DNA from: Marvania coccoides
Lineage: Eukaryota; Chlorophyta; Trebouxiophyceae; Chlorellales; Chlorellaceae
DNA: 64,000 bases
Direction: 5' to 3'
NCBI GenBank assembly: GCA_963854735.1
Contig: OY978097.1
Location: 1,922,001 to 1,986,000 of the forward strand
The notes under the pieces were generated by a model. It did not search any database. It was given only the letters and a program-made list of their open reading frames with translations, and was not told where the DNA came from. The position numbers and the translations under genes were made by a program. Below, piece by piece: positions 1 through 11,468 of this stretch. The first letter of the stretch is position 1. Every line of letters begins with the position of its first letter.

Positions 1-712
1 TTCCACTGCCCCGTCTTTACCGGTCTCCACCGCCAGCAGAAGGTCCCAGGCGGGGTCCTCCGCGGAGATGGGGGAGGCTGCGTCCACGAAGAACAGCAGC
101 AGCGGCTGCAGCCGCGCGTGCAGCGCGCGCACGAGCTCCGAGCCGGCGGCGATGTTGGAGTGGTACACCTGGAACTTGGTGTCCTCCACAGTCTCCTCGG
201 AGATCAGCAGCGTGCCCATGACCGCGGTGCGCAGCGGGGGCTCCGCCGACAGCGCGGCGTCGAAGTCGTCCTTGTCTTGGAAGAACCCGGCGGAGAAGGC
301 TTCCTTCAAGGGAGCAGCGAGGTCGGTGGCTCCAGGGGCTGGGCTGCCCTCGAAGTCGATGGCTATGAGCGCCTGAAAGGCGGGGGTGAAGTAGATGTTG
401 ATGTTGAGGTCCTCAAATCCCCGGATCTGCTCCTCCTCAAATAGCCTGAGCAAGGAGAGGGGACAAAACATGTGAGCACAGGCGGTGAAAAAATTGAGAC
501 ATGGTGGTGGGGGAAATCCCCGCATTGGATTGGGAAATTTGGGACGCGTACTGGTGGCTCATGAGCGGCACAAAGTTGCCGTTCTCGACGAGCGCCACGG
601 TGCCATCGACTTTTTTGAGCAGCTGGAAATTGATGCACTCGTTGGAGTCGACAACCACGGGGCCCGCGATCTTGACGCGCTTAGGCTCGGGCTCGACCTT
701 CTCGCTCGCCAT
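1..712 (-). CDS. HAT1: Histone acetyltransferase type B catalytic subunit, N-terminal part (gene runs off the window)
   Basis: Exons 712-552 and 445-1 (intron 551-446, GT-AG) give the first 202 residues; the frame is still open at base 1, so the 3' end lies outside. The join rebuilds the family pattern MSHQLFEEEQIRGFEDLNI, which parallels the THQLFG...GYKGLKI stretch of animal and plant HAT1, and the exon continues through RLQPLLLFFVDAAS and WDLLLAVETGKDGA, the conserved end of the HAT1 N-terminal domain. HAT1 acetylates newly made histone H4 (Lys5/Lys12) before chromatin assembly. The GNAT acetyl-CoA-binding domain should lie beyond the window edge. The start ATG at 712 is followed by MASEKVEPEPKRVKI, a short charged leader. 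It is divergent from the PPAT gene. The splice choice is supported by homology; the donor CCA|GTACGC is not ideal. Confidence 0.88.
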
Positions 713-1099
713 GGTGTCCTGAAACAGCGTGACGCTGAACTTGAACGTCTCAAAATTTGAAAATGATATTTGAAAGTTGGTTAAAAAGTATTGAAGAGAA
801 AGAGGGTGTGCGTGGCCCCAATGCCCGTGCAGAAAATCCAGCAGCTAGATTCAAGTATAATAAACAAGGGAAACTGAAAAAAAGCGATGGTTTCGTGTTG
901 AGACTCAAGTTCTTTCCAGCAAGATATCGAGAAGCCTGCACGGCCTTTCGCTTTTCTCAGAGGATCTGGTTTTGGTCTATTGCGCATGCTGTTGATCACG
1001 GTGCCCGCGGCACCCAGCTGCTGCTCGAACAATTTCTTTGATTATTTTCGACACTCCACTGGTCGATTTCAGTCGAACAACCGCACCACCGCCATCAAA
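713..1099. other. Shared upstream region of HAT1 and PPAT genes
   Basis: The 387 bp between two head-to-head start codons must hold both promoters. It is AT-rich with no recognisable coding frame, RNA gene or clear TATA box at a convincing distance. Confidence 0.5.
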
Positions 1100-2269
1100 A
1101 TGGCCTCCGCCCCTTCAACAAGCTGCATTGCAGCGGTACTGCAGCTCGAGGACATCGAGGAGGAGGCAGCGCTGATGGACCACGCCACGCGGGCGGCAGA
1201 GACCGCCATGCTGCTAGCTCTTTTAGGTGAATTGTGCCTTTCAAACGACTCCTAAAATTATTTAACAGTCAAAGGAATGCATTTTGATGGTTTCCCCCTT
1301 TCTAAATCTGCTTCTAGGCTCTGCTGCCGCCAGCCCGCCAACTCTGCAAACGCTGGACTTTTTGACCCGTTGCTTCGACTCGTCCGCCAGGCTCAAACCC
1401 ACCCTGCAAGTGCTTCCGTGTTTTCCCTTCACCTCTGGCGATTTAGCAGGTACACAAATAAACACTCTTTTTTAAATTATCTTTAAATTATCTTCAGTCC
1501 CGCTCCAACAACGTACTAAGGCTTTTTTCTTCTTCAAACATTTCACCGTTCAGATCGGTTGGAAGCCCTGGGGCCCCCAGATGCCGTGCATTCGTCACCC
1601 AAATTGCAGTCAGAAGCAGATTGCCTTGTTTCCACCTTGAATCAAAGACGACAGCAGCATTCAAATTCACCGAGTCTCCGCCACATCACTCAGCCTGCCA
1701 TAGCACAGCCGTCAGCCTTGACCTCAAACACCCAAGCCCGGGTGATTGGCGGGTGGGAGGGCCCGCTGCAGTTCAAAACTGTCGCCGTCGGCGGAACCTT
1801 TGATCGGTTGCACGCAGGGCATCGGCTGCTGCTGGCGGCCACCGCGCTGGTGGCCACGCAGCGCATTTACGTGGGAGTCACCGCCGATAAGCTGCTGGCG
1901 AACAAGCGCAACAAGCAGTTGCTGGAGCCGTACGAAGTCCGGACAGCGGCGGCTGTGGATTACATGCGAGCAGTCAACCCCAGGGTCGAAGTAACCGCAG
2001 GGCAGCTGGTGGATCCCAAAATTCCGCCTGCGGCGGCCACCCAGGCTGATTTTGACGCGATTGTGGTGTCGGAAGAGACAATTGGCGGCGCTGAGGAGAT
2101 TAATCGGGTGCGAGCCTCTCTGGGTTTTGAGCCTCTGGTTGTCGTGGTGGTGGGGTTGCTGAGCGGGAGCGCGACAGGGCCCAAGTTGAGCTCCACGGAC
2201 CTGCGGGCAGCGCACGCTGAGTCGGGCTCTACTGGCACAGCAGCAGCAGTGCCGCCGATGTCAGAATGA
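1100..2269 (+). CDS. Phosphopantetheine adenylyltransferase (eukaryotic CoaD/PPAT type)
   Basis: Exons 1100-1226, 1318-1449 and 1554-2269 join in frame to 324 residues; all introns are GT-AG. The start ATG sits in a strong context (ATCAAAATGGCC). The C-terminal domain from about residue 145 has the nucleotidyltransferase signature VGGTFDRLHAGHR (HxGH-type), then GVTADKLLANKRNKQL, AIVVSEETIGGAEEINR and the late GPKLSSTDLR (ISSTxLR) motif, as in plant PPAT. It transfers AMP from ATP to 4'-phosphopantetheine to form dephospho-CoA, the fourth step of CoA synthesis. Plant PPAT is about 176 residues; here an extra N-terminal stretch of about 145 residues, with a helical acidic start and a Ser/Gln-rich linker, has no recognised domain. 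It shows no C-terminal dephospho-CoA kinase, so it is the monofunctional plant-like form. Confidence 0.9.
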
Positions 2270-2421
2270 CCACTCGTTTTTCTGTTGCTTTTGCATTATA
2301 ACCATTTCGTAAACATTTATTTATTTTTAAACATTGGGTTGTTCGTTAGTTAGCTGTTGAGACAAACTTTCGGGGGGGAAAATATCGAAATATTCGATCA
2401 CTTGTTCTTCAAAAAACAATT

Positions 2422-3622
2422 ATGAGCCAGGAACCTCTGCGCGTGGGGATTCTTGGGGCCGCAAACATCGCCAGGAAGACCATTCGCGCCATTGCCAAGA
2501 CTGACAAAGCGCAGGTTGTTGCTTTGGGAAGCAGAGAAATTTCCAAAGCGCAGGCGATGATTGACGAGTGGGGCTTAAGCGGAGCCACAGCCTACGGCAG
2601 CTACGCGGAGGTGCTGGACGATCCCAGGGTTGAGGCTGTTTACGTTCCTCTGCCCACCTCGCTGCACCTGGAATGGGTTGCAGCCGCAGCGGCAAAAGGT
2701 AAGCACGTTCTGTGCGAGAAACCCATCACGCTGACCCCTACCGAGTTGGACGCCATCATCGCTGCGATCCCACCAGAGATTTGCTTCATGGACGGCACCA
2801 TGTGGATGCATCACCCCCGAAAAATCGAAATGGAAAAGGTGTTGGGGGGCGGTGAATTAGGCGAGTTGCGCTGCGCCTCTGCGACCTTCACGTTCGCCGC
2901 TGGGCCAGGGTTCGAGAACGACGTGAGGTCCAAGAAGGATTTGGACGGCCTTGGGGCGCTGGGAGACATTGGTTGGTAATACTATAGGCTAGGCTAGGCG
3001 ATTTATTTCTCATATATATATATATATATTTTTTTTGCTTCAATTTTACTTCATTTCACGTCAAGAAAATTTATAAGGTGTATTCAATGGTGCGTACAGG
3101 TACTGCGTGCGGGGCATTCTGTGGGCCTTCAACTACGAGCACCCTACTGCCATTGCTGCCCACCCTGGGGCTGTCTACAACGCAGAAGGCGTCTTGATGT
3201 CGGTAGGAGCGACCATGCTCTTCAAAAGCGGCAGGCAGGGTCATTTCCTGTGCGGGTTCGACCGCGCGCTGACCCAAAAGCTGGAAATCGCCGGCACAAA
3301 GGGAACGCTGGCCGTGGACGGTTTTGTCATCCCCAAAGGCGAACAAAAGACGGAATTCGTCGTCACTAGATGCCATGGACTAGGGGAGGTCGACAGCTAT
3401 GACGCCACGCAGCAGGACGTGCACGTCGTGTACAATTCAAAGCCGCAAGAGACGTTGATGTGGGAGGCATTTGCTGACTGTGTGAGAGGGACCTTTGAAG
3501 GGGACGTGCGGTGGTGGCTGGAAGTGGCGGCGCTGACACAGAGAGTGCTGTACGCCGTAGCGGATTCTGCCGCGGCTGGCGGCACGCTGGTGAGATTTGA
3601 CGGGAGAAATCAAAAGTTGTAG
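2422..3622 (+). CDS. NAD(P)-dependent oxidoreductase, Gfo/Idh/MocA family (dihydrodiol/xylose dehydrogenase-like)
   Basis: Exons 2422-2975 and 3100-3622 give 358 residues; the split Trp codon restores GDIGWYCVRGILWAF, a family hallmark. An N-terminal Rossmann fold begins with VGILGAANIARK (GxGxxA/G-type), followed by the conserved CEKPITL with the catalytic-site Lys (residues about 97-103). The C-terminal half is the family's alpha/beta substrate domain. The order and GWYCVR stretch match the trans-1,2-dihydrobenzene-1,2-diol dehydrogenase / NADP D-xylose dehydrogenase branch common in plants and algae. No targeting peptide is evident, so a cytosolic enzyme is likely. The true sugar or diol substrate cannot be told from sequence. 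The 124-nt intron contains a (TA)n run near 3012-3029. It starts only 152 bp after the PPAT stop on the same strand. Confidence 0.88.
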
Positions 3623-3819
3623 AGTTGAACAAAGAAAATTCTAGGCAAAAACTCAACAGCTGAGGGCAGAATCCTAAGGACCGAAACGTGATCGAATTTA
3701 GGGATTTTTTGAAGCAGCGAACTCGGTGTCTACGTTGCGTTAATCGCAGTAAGGCGTGCGCATTTTACGAGATTTTTTTTTTCAATTGCAATTCGTTGGA
3801 GACGTTTTCGACTCTCCCA

Positions 3820-5656
3820 ATGGCTGCATATGTGATGCAAGACCCAGATTTGGGTCTCATGGACCTTCACAAAGTTGCTCAAGCCGGCGATTTGGACCGC
3901 TTATTTTTATCAAAGGTATTTCTAGCTGAATAACCAACTGCAGTTGAAATGCAGGTAGGCGAAGAGCGTTACCGCACGCTGATGCCGCTTTGCTAGCCGC
4001 CACGTTTGGACATGTCACTAGAAATATCGGGGGGGGGTGTAACCCGGAGATTTAGCAGGGTATTCGAGGGTATTCCGGGCGACCTGGCTTGGGTACTGCT
4101 GAAATACAAAGAGGTTTGCACAGGCAACACAGGCAAAAAAATCGTGTAACTTTCAGAAAACTCAGGGGGCATAAATACCCGTGCGCTTTTCGGGTATTCA
4201 TGACCAGAAAAAAACACGTGGGACAACAAATGACTGGGCGTCATTACAAAGGACTGAGCGCCATTGGGCGACAGTGTATGAGCACGCCGATGCCAAAAAT
4301 GCCCTTGTGAGCACGGGCGTGGACTTAGATATCAGAGATTATGGCGGTTCCTCGTCATTGGCGCTTACCGCATTCAACGGCTGTGCTATAGGTGCAGCTG
4401 CTGCTAGCAGCTGGGGTAGAAACAGAATCGCGCGATTTGCGGGGCGCAACTGCCCTGCACATCGTTGCTCCTGTCGCTTTGAGAATGTGGCTTCCATGCT
4501 CGTAGAGACCGGAGCGGACAAGGAAGCGCAAGATTCTGAAGGCACAAGGCCCATTCACATCGCTGCCGGCAAAACTGCCCACCTATTCAACTATCTCATC
4601 GGCGCTGGGTGGACAATGATGCGCAGTCAAACATGGGCTGGACTGCACTATCGCATGCTGCTGCTTATGGCAACCTCGCAGTTGTGGAGGCAGTGCTTGC
4701 AGCTGGCGTCGACAGGCAAGCGCTGGACATCGAGGCTTGATGGTGCTACACCGTGCGGCATAGTCAAGGAAGGACAATTGCGAGGTGGTGAGCTGCCTCG
4801 TGCGCGCAGGTGAATACTAGTACACTTCAAAATTTTCACGGCGAAAAACGGCGTTACCTATTATTTCACCTTGACCTGAATTTTCTGTTTTTATCCTGCT
4901 CAGGCATCAGCGCCAACGCTGCTGGCGTCGGAAGCCGCATTACCCCGCTGATGCTAGCTGCCAGAAAGGGGAACACGGCGGCAGTGAACGCGCTCCTGAA
5001 CGCGCGCTGAGGCCAGGGACGCAGATTTTGGGCGCACGGCCCTCATCTACGCCGCTATGAATGTCCATTGGATTGTGGTACACCGGCTGCTAGCTTGAGG
5101 CGCGCAAATCGAAGCTTCAGACAACGGCTGGCACACCGCCCTGCATGTTGCTGCACACTTCGGCAATGAAGAAGCTGTGAGGGCCCTGCTGCAGTCTGCG
5201 GCCTTCAAAAACACGCGAAACTTCAAGGGATATACGGCTCTTTACAGCGTGGCAGTGAAACATCATGAGGGAGTCGTGCAGCACCTGGTGGAAGCTGGGG
5301 CTGGCCAGCTGGGCGAGGGACGGTGCGGCCGGCGCGGTGCCGTGATTCTGGTGGGCTGCGGCTTCCGTGGGCGGGACAGAATCAGCCCCGTGGCCTGCCC
5401 TGGCATGGAGGGAAACCTGCTGAATGTGTGGCAGCGAGCTCCTGAGGGCCTGCCGCAAGTGTTCCGCCGCCTGGAGCCGGCGGTGAAGCTGAAGATTCGC
5501 ACCGCGCTGATGTGCATCTACTGCTGGACGTCTGAGATGCCGAAGGATCACCGCATGCGCATCATGCAGGACGCGCGCTGTTGGACTGAGTTCAGGGTTG
5601 CCTTAAAAAGAAAATATCGCATAAATCAGATGAGTAATCTAATCACTAAAATATAA
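3820..5656 (+). pseudogene. Degenerate ankyrin-repeat protein gene
   Basis: A plausible first exon starts at ATG 3820 (MAAYVMQDPDLGLMDLHKVA...). Beyond it, ankyrin repeats are readable only by changing frame many times: ALLAATFGHV (near 4000), DLRGATALHI (near 4430), ENVASMLVETGAD and GTRPIHIAA (4480-4570), GWTALSHAAAYGNLAVVEAV (near 4635-4700), DGATP then NCEVVSCLVRAG (near 4740-4810), ITPLMLAARKGNTAAVNALL (4940-5000), GRTALIYAAMN (5030-5060) and HTALHVAAHFGNEEAVRALL (5130-5195). Frame changes occur near 4450, 4611, 4740, 4770 and 5005, and TGA at 5096-5098 stands where an Arg (CGA) fits the repeat LLARGAQIE. About 250 bp near 4020-4265 looks inserted. From 5300 to 5656 the frame is open but unrelated to ankyrin. 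It was probably once an ankyrin scaffold protein; a few disruptions might be introns, but not all. Confidence 0.75.
4174..4198. repeat. Perfect 8-bp hairpin in the insertion-like part of the ankyrin pseudogene
   Basis: AATACCCG (4174-4181) and CGGGTATT (4191-4198) form an 8-bp stem with a 9-nt loop. GGGTATTC also occurs twice close together near 4058-4078. The cluster suggests a small mobile-element remnant, but no target duplication was identified. Confidence 0.4.
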
Positions 5657-5782
5657 ATTGAGAATGAAAAAATTCTCCAAAAGAACGTACTGTAATTCCA
5701 CACAAGCAGCGTTTCATTTCAATTTAAAATAAAGTTAACAACAGTACGGTATAATGGGGTATCTCTGTATATATGGCATGCA

Positions 5783-8772
5783 TCATAGCCATGACCCGAA
5801 TTGGTCCGGCACGTTGGAGCGGTTGTCGTCTTCTAGCGCATCATCTGCCAGGAGCGCCGCCCGCTCCATGGGGCTGCCGCCCGCGCTCGTGGCGGTGCTG
5901 TGGGTGGTGATCCGCAGGAACAGCGAGTGGAGCCAGCTCTTGGAGTGCACCACGGGTTCCGCCCGCGTGGGGCTGGGCGCAATGGCGTTGGCCCGCCACC
6001 ACCCGTGCCCTGCTGCGTTGTCCAGATCTTTCCTGGTGATGATGCCCAGCACGCGGCCCTCGGCGGCCGTCACGCACAGGTGTCGCAGCGACAGCGCCAC
6101 GAACATTTGGTGCACCGTGGACGCCGGGGTGTCGGGGCGAACTGCCATCATCCCTCTGTCCATGAAGGGACCCAAATTGATGTACAGATACGACAGAGAG
6201 CGCATGGGGGACTGCAAGGGGCGAGACCTGCCCGCACTCCCGCTGGTTCGACCTCCAGAAACCGACTGTGGCGATATTACTGGGGCTGGGTTTCCAGCAA
6301 TGCTGCTGTCTGCCATGATCTCAGCGAGCCCTGGCAGCGTGGCCAGAGTCTCCAGGGTGTGCAACATGGTGAGGGACACCGCCTCTTCGTCCTCTTCAGC
6401 CATTGTGGGCCCCAGCGGGTCCACAGCGATCTCAGCAGTCTCCCCCAGGCCGTCGCTGCTGATTGCTTCCTTGCGCATGAGGTAGTCCAGCCGCGCCTCG
6501 TGCGCGGCAACCCCGTTGCGCGGGGTCTCCAGATATAGCCCGTTGGCGTCGCAGAAGGCGCGCTCCTGCAGCAGCACCAGCAGCTGCGTGCGCAGAATGA
6601 AACCGTCCAAGCGTGATGCCTGGGAGGGGTCCTCGCCGCTGTGCACCGGGAACCCATTGTGCTCTTCGGAGCGCAGCACCTCCACCACCCTAGACACCTC
6701 CACCACCTGCCGCAGGCCCACCACAGGCGACGCCATCATGCTTTCCGCCGTTCGCCACCGCAGCGTCCCCGGGGGCTCCTGCCGCAGGAAAAACACGCGG
6801 CCGTCGCGCTCCAGCTCGCTCTCGTACACGCCGTCGCGGTGGATTACGTGCGCTATGAAGTTGGAGACGATGGTGGCCGCCAAAATGCCAGGTAGAAAGT
6901 CAATCCCGCGAGTGCCCTCCACCACGATGACCACCAGCGAGATGCTGCTGCGGAACACTGCCGCCATGGTGGCGGTGGCACCCACCATGGCGTATACACC
7001 GGGCTGCACGTCCCACGAGGAAGGCAACACTGCGGTGAGCAGCATCCCAGAAACTGCGCCGAAAGACCCACCAACGATGATGGAAGGCATGAACAGACCA
7101 CCAGGCACCGCCAGACCAGCTGACAGCACCATAAGCACCAGATAAATGCCGCACAGTGCGACCAGGGAGGCCACGCTGAAGTAGCAGGGCACGTCGAGGG
7201 TGCAGAGATTGTTTGAGTTGGCGTTGATGGGCTCACTCTTGCTGCCCAGCCCCAGCAGGCCGCGCACCACAAAAGGAGAGGACCCAAGAAGCGCGGTGGC
7301 GAGGTCATTGTACTGCCCATCTGGACAAGTGTACTGCACTGTATCTTTAACATCCCAAGTGGTGGGGATGGCCAGGCAGCGTCCCACACGCGCTGACGCC
7401 GCCGCAATCACCCCAGCGGTGATGGCGGCCACCAGCGCAGCCTCCAGCAGGCGCAGACTGTGTTGCCGCCGCGCCGCGCGCAGCCGCTGCATGCCAAAGC
7501 GCAGAAGGTTGAAGGTGGCGCCCAAAAGGCCGGCCCCGGCGCTCACCAGGGCTACAAACGGCAGCTGCTTCAGCCACTGGCGAGAGGACAGCGGGTAGAT
7601 GCCACTCAGGCTGAGGATGCCTCCGCCAATCACGCTGGGCATGAGCTGCGACATTGTGAAGACGGCAGTGGCAGTACACAACAGGCAGCGCCAGGCGGTC
7701 TTGCGGGACCACACGCTGCAGGCCTCCTCCAGCGCAAACAGCACGCCCCCGATGGGGGCGCCGAAGGCCGCCGCCAGCCCCGCTGCTGCACCAGCTGAGA
7801 TGATTTCTCTGTGGCTGATGTTGGCAAATGCAGGCTGGGCATCCATAGAAGTTATTTCAGTGTCGGCGTCTTCGAACTTCCCCAGCTTCAGGTGACGGGC
7901 CCACCAACCTGTTGAAGAGGAAAAGAAAGTAAAAAAGAAAAGAAATGGAATCTGAATTAAGAGTCATTAAATGGGGGGTGAACCTCGTTTGACAAAAGAA
8001 AACTACAACTCACGGCGCTCTAAGCCAAACGTCATGGAGGCGATGCAGGCGCCCAGGTGAATCATGGGCGCCTCTGGTCCCAACGCCAGGGCTGCCATCC
8101 GTGCGACGCAGGTTCCCAGAATTTTCACCGCATAGACAGTAGGGGTGAAGAGGCCAGTGATGTTGTTGCCGTTTAAAAAAGCCTGCAGGCAAAAGTGAAC
8201 GAATTTACGTATTAAGTTGTTTGTTCGCTGAAAAAAAAGTTTTGAAAACACGGGTTTTATTATTTCATTAGGTCAAATTTTGTCGGCTGCTGCCCGATGC
8301 GCACCATCACGAGGCTGACGCCCGCCCCAGCTGCCCCGGGGGCCAGCAGCTGCACGATCGCTGCGGTAATAAGCGCCGCGCTGGCCCCCACGGCCACGTG
8401 CAGCCCCGCACCTGCCAGCGGCCCTTGAGTGAGAATGACCGGCTTAAGGAGAGCATTCCGCCAGGACACAGAAAAGTCGATGCCGGCCTCCATCAACCGC
8501 GCGGTGAGGGCGATGAGCAGACCGGTCACCACGGTGGTGACCACAGCAGCGAACGTTCGCCCTGTTACGCCAAAGAACCTCTTCTTCGGGGACCGCACAA
8601 CAGTGGGGTGGTTGTGCGCTGCATTCCGGGCCAGCAGCACCTTGTTGTTCACCGGCATCATGTCGATGGAGTCGGTGACGTCCCAATGCAGCCGCCGCCT
8701 GCCTCCCAGCGGGGCGTTGTTGTCCACTGGGGCAGCGCTAGCATCGAATGGAGATTGCAAAGGAGTCGCCAT
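5783..8772 (-). CDS. CLC-family anion channel/antiporter with C-terminal CBS domains
   Basis: Exons 8772-8305, 8182-8014 and 7908-5783 give 920 residues, about the size of plant CLCs with cytosolic CBS domains. Family blocks occur in order: the first filter region, here GAGVSLVM (149-156) before AFLNGNNITG; LGPEAPMIHLGACIA (190-204) carrying the gating Glu (E193); GAPIGGVLFALEE (262-274) carrying the proton-path Glu; and GGLFMPSIIVGG (GxFxP). Many hydrophobic helices span residues about 85-580. The C-terminal third holds two CBS-like blocks (after MMASPVVGLRQ and around GMMAVRPDTP...GIITRKDL) joined by an acidic linker. Plant relatives move chloride or nitrate across vacuolar, Golgi or plastid membranes; having both glutamates suggests proton-coupled antiport. 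Odd point: the usual GxGIPE filter is replaced (see findings). Membrane and ion selectivity are unknown. Confidence 0.9.
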
Positions 8773-10066
8773 TAGAGCTTTTTTTATCAAGATTTGCAAA
8801 TGCAACAAGTGCAAGATGCGATCTTTATTTTATATTAAGGATAACATCTCTCAAAAGGGCATAAACACCAATTCGATTCTTGGGAGAGCAAGATTTGAGA
8901 TTGAAATTTTAATACCGCTCCCCACGTTCGCACGATGTGTTCACGCGACAAATAAAATTAATGCCATTTTACAAATGCAACTTCAGTGTTTCCGGCTTTA
9001 CAGTGCAAGCAAATATACAAAATGTTGACCAGCTGGAAAAAAAATATGAGCTCAAAAAAATATATATATACATATATATAGCCCGTTATTCTTCCAGCAC
9101 CATGCTGAAGAGCTGATACAAATGACGTGTAATGCTCGATTCATAAACATCACTGGTGCTGGAGGGTCGGTCAGCAGAGAGGAGGAGCAAGCACCTCAAC
9201 AGATGGGGCACATGGCGGTGCCCCCATTCATGCCATGTATGGATTCCTTGCAGAGATGTCTTCGTCTGTTTGAAGAGTATAATAATGCAAGAGCTCTTCT
9301 TCTTAGAATGTGGAATGGAGCTGTGTCTGTTTCACCTTGCTGCTAGGAATGCAGCGTCCTCTTTCAGATCGTAATAAGTTGAAAACTTTTGTCCCATCTT
9401 CATCCTTTTCATACCAAATTCCTCAGCTTTAAATTCAACCAGTGGCCTTTAGAGCCAGAGCCTCAAATTTCAGCATAGTCCAGCACCCACCATTTTGTAA
9501 TGCAGAGCCCAGGCTGGAGCAGGATATGCCGCCGGCGCGTACTTTAAATAAACTATTTTATGGTTTTTTTAATGCATTGAAACGGGATAAATCAGGAGAC
9601 AATCGGTCGCGAACGCCCAAGGACTGTGTGATATCTGGTCATGAGATACGTGTGCAATGCTTGAGGCCGTCGTGCACAGTTCAGATTTGGACATGAGCGT
9701 TGAATTATGCATGATATGGATCGCAGTGCAGTTTTTTTTTTGGGCGTAAAGGATGATCGCCCAAAATGCTCTTGGCTGCATTTCTCGTCATTAAATTTAG
9801 TACGCGTCATCAATCGTCGACTCCTTCGTGCTTGATTGAAACATAGTAAAATACAAATTCCGGCCATATTATAAACGTTTCCAGCCTACCGCTGAAGCAA
9901 GAAGCAAGGGTTGAAGGCATTTTTCAATCTTTTCTGCTATCCCAAGTGAAAACTCGCAGGTAGACCACACTCGATAATTCTCACTTCAAATACGAATTCA
10001 TAACATTTTATTGATAAACCTCGTATGAACCCGTTGTACTTTTTAATTTTTGCAGTGTTCACAATC
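8773..10066. other. Long AT-rich intergenic stretch, no supported gene
   Basis: About 1.3 kb between the CLC start and the next plus-strand gene. Short open frames (for example near 9122-9346 and 9442-9696) lack family resemblance or splice support. It has a TA-rich microsatellite (about 9059-9080) and a TGTAA near 9495. No tRNA, snRNA or transposon ends were recognised. Confidence 0.5.
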
Positions 10067-10709
10067 ATGAGCACGCCGCCGAAGCAACAGCAACCCCAGG
10101 TGGGCTACCCCCACGGCTACCCTCCCCCTACCTATGGCGGCTACCCTCCCCCGACTATGCATCCCGCTTATTCGGAGCCGCCGGTACCTGGGTACCCACC
10201 CTATACGCAACACACTGGCGGGGGTGACCCGAATGCACCAATGCAGGCAGCGTACTCCGCCCCTGGTGGCCCCCAAATGCAGTACCAGCAGTACCAGCAT
10301 TACCACCAGTATCCTCCCAACGGTGGCGGCGGGGGTTCTACAGAGATGGCGGAGCTCAAGAAAGAGCTGGAAAAACAAAAAATGATGAACGAAATGGACA
10401 TGCGCGCACGGCTGGCTGCTCTCGAGGCTGCAAAGAATAACCAGGGGCCCGTCATCGTGAGCAATAACATGCAGCAACAGCAGCAGCAGCAGCAGGTGAC
10501 AGCTGTCCCGATGGAGAATTACTGCGGACCCATCTCCCTCTGCATTGGGCTCTTTCTCCTGCCGTGCATTTGCTTTTGCCCTAGTAAGCAACCTATCGAC
10601 TCCCTTCCTTATTCACTCCCATCTTTTTCTTGTTTCTAACATTTTATTTCTGTTCGCAGTTGACCAGCGCCCGGCTGCCATCGTCACCGTTCCCGTTGCT
10701 TACCGCTGA
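10067..10709 (+). CDS. Pro/Gln/Tyr-rich small protein with Cys-rich C-terminal membrane segment
   Basis: Exons 10067-10583 and 10660-10709 give 188 residues. Residues 1-90 are a disordered Pro/Tyr/Gln/Gly tract with YPPPTYGGYPPP-type repeats. A charged helix follows (MAELKKELEKQKMMNEMDMR, about 105-125), then a polyglutamine run (CAG/CAA) and a hydrophobic Cys-rich tail, GPISLCIGLFLLPCICFCP, running into IDQRPAAIVTVPVAYR. The layout (Pro/Tyr-rich cytosolic arm plus short Cys-rich membrane anchor) recalls BRI3-like or plant Cys-rich TM proteins, but no family is firmly recognised. An in-frame ATG at 10025 would add 14 mostly hydrophobic residues; 10067 is preferred because TTTTTGCAG at 10052-10059 looks like a 5'-UTR splice acceptor. 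It is probably a tail-anchored membrane or endosomal protein. Confidence 0.65.
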
Positions 10710-11468
10710 AAGTTCCCGGCGCATTGATGCACACTATAACTTACCGGGCATACAACTACCTTAATCATGCAATTTTCCTGAGAGAGCACAATGCCAAACC
10801 TGCTCAATTTTTTATTTTTTTTGTTCTCGTTATAATATGGCACCTGAACTAGCCTTTTCACCGTTTCCACATTCAAGTTGCTTTAAAGAACATGCAATTC
10901 ATATTAATATTTACATTCTCCTTGCATTGAAATGGCCGTGACAGTGCGCCAATTAAACACAATTTCTCAATAAAACAAAATAAGGTCTTTAAGAACTTTC
11001 CTTGATGATGCTTTTCACTAAATATCCCTCTTTTATTGATCTTGCTTTTCCATAAATGGCTAACAAATTTGTTAGCTAGTAAAAATAGTGCCCACTTTGA
11101 GACAATAATAATAATAATAATAATGTGAGGGTTTATCCTCCGCACAATAGAATGAATTAAAGCGACACAGCGGAGCAGAATAGCTTGGGGGAAACATACC
11201 AGGACTTCAATGCACCTGATTTAGCATATGCCAGGAAAGGGATATTTCTGCCGATGCCAAGCCCCTCCCGTTGGGTGGACGTCCTGTCGACAGTTGGCCA
11301 ATATTCAAATTAATTTATCTGATTTCCGCGTTCCCTCGACTCCGACTTTCATTTTCATTTGAACATTCAACAAATTAATTTATTCTAAAGCCCTTGTCTT
11401 TGTTGTGGAGCAAACCCGAGAGTTTGGGTGTTGGGGTTCGATCTTTGATAGAAAAAAACGAGAAAAAG
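10710..11468. other. AT-rich intergenic stretch with an ATA microsatellite
   Basis: About 760 bp without a supported gene. An (ATA)n run lies at about 11104-11124. Nothing else is recognised. Confidence 0.5.

Noticed and set aside
5754..7145. Long plus-strand open frames opposite the CLC gene
   Set aside because: GC-rich antisense shadows; the minus frame carries clear CLC and CBS motifs.
11420..11440. GGTTCGAT as a tRNA B-box
   Set aside because: No matching A-box or cloverleaf; no tRNA was found anywhere in the window.
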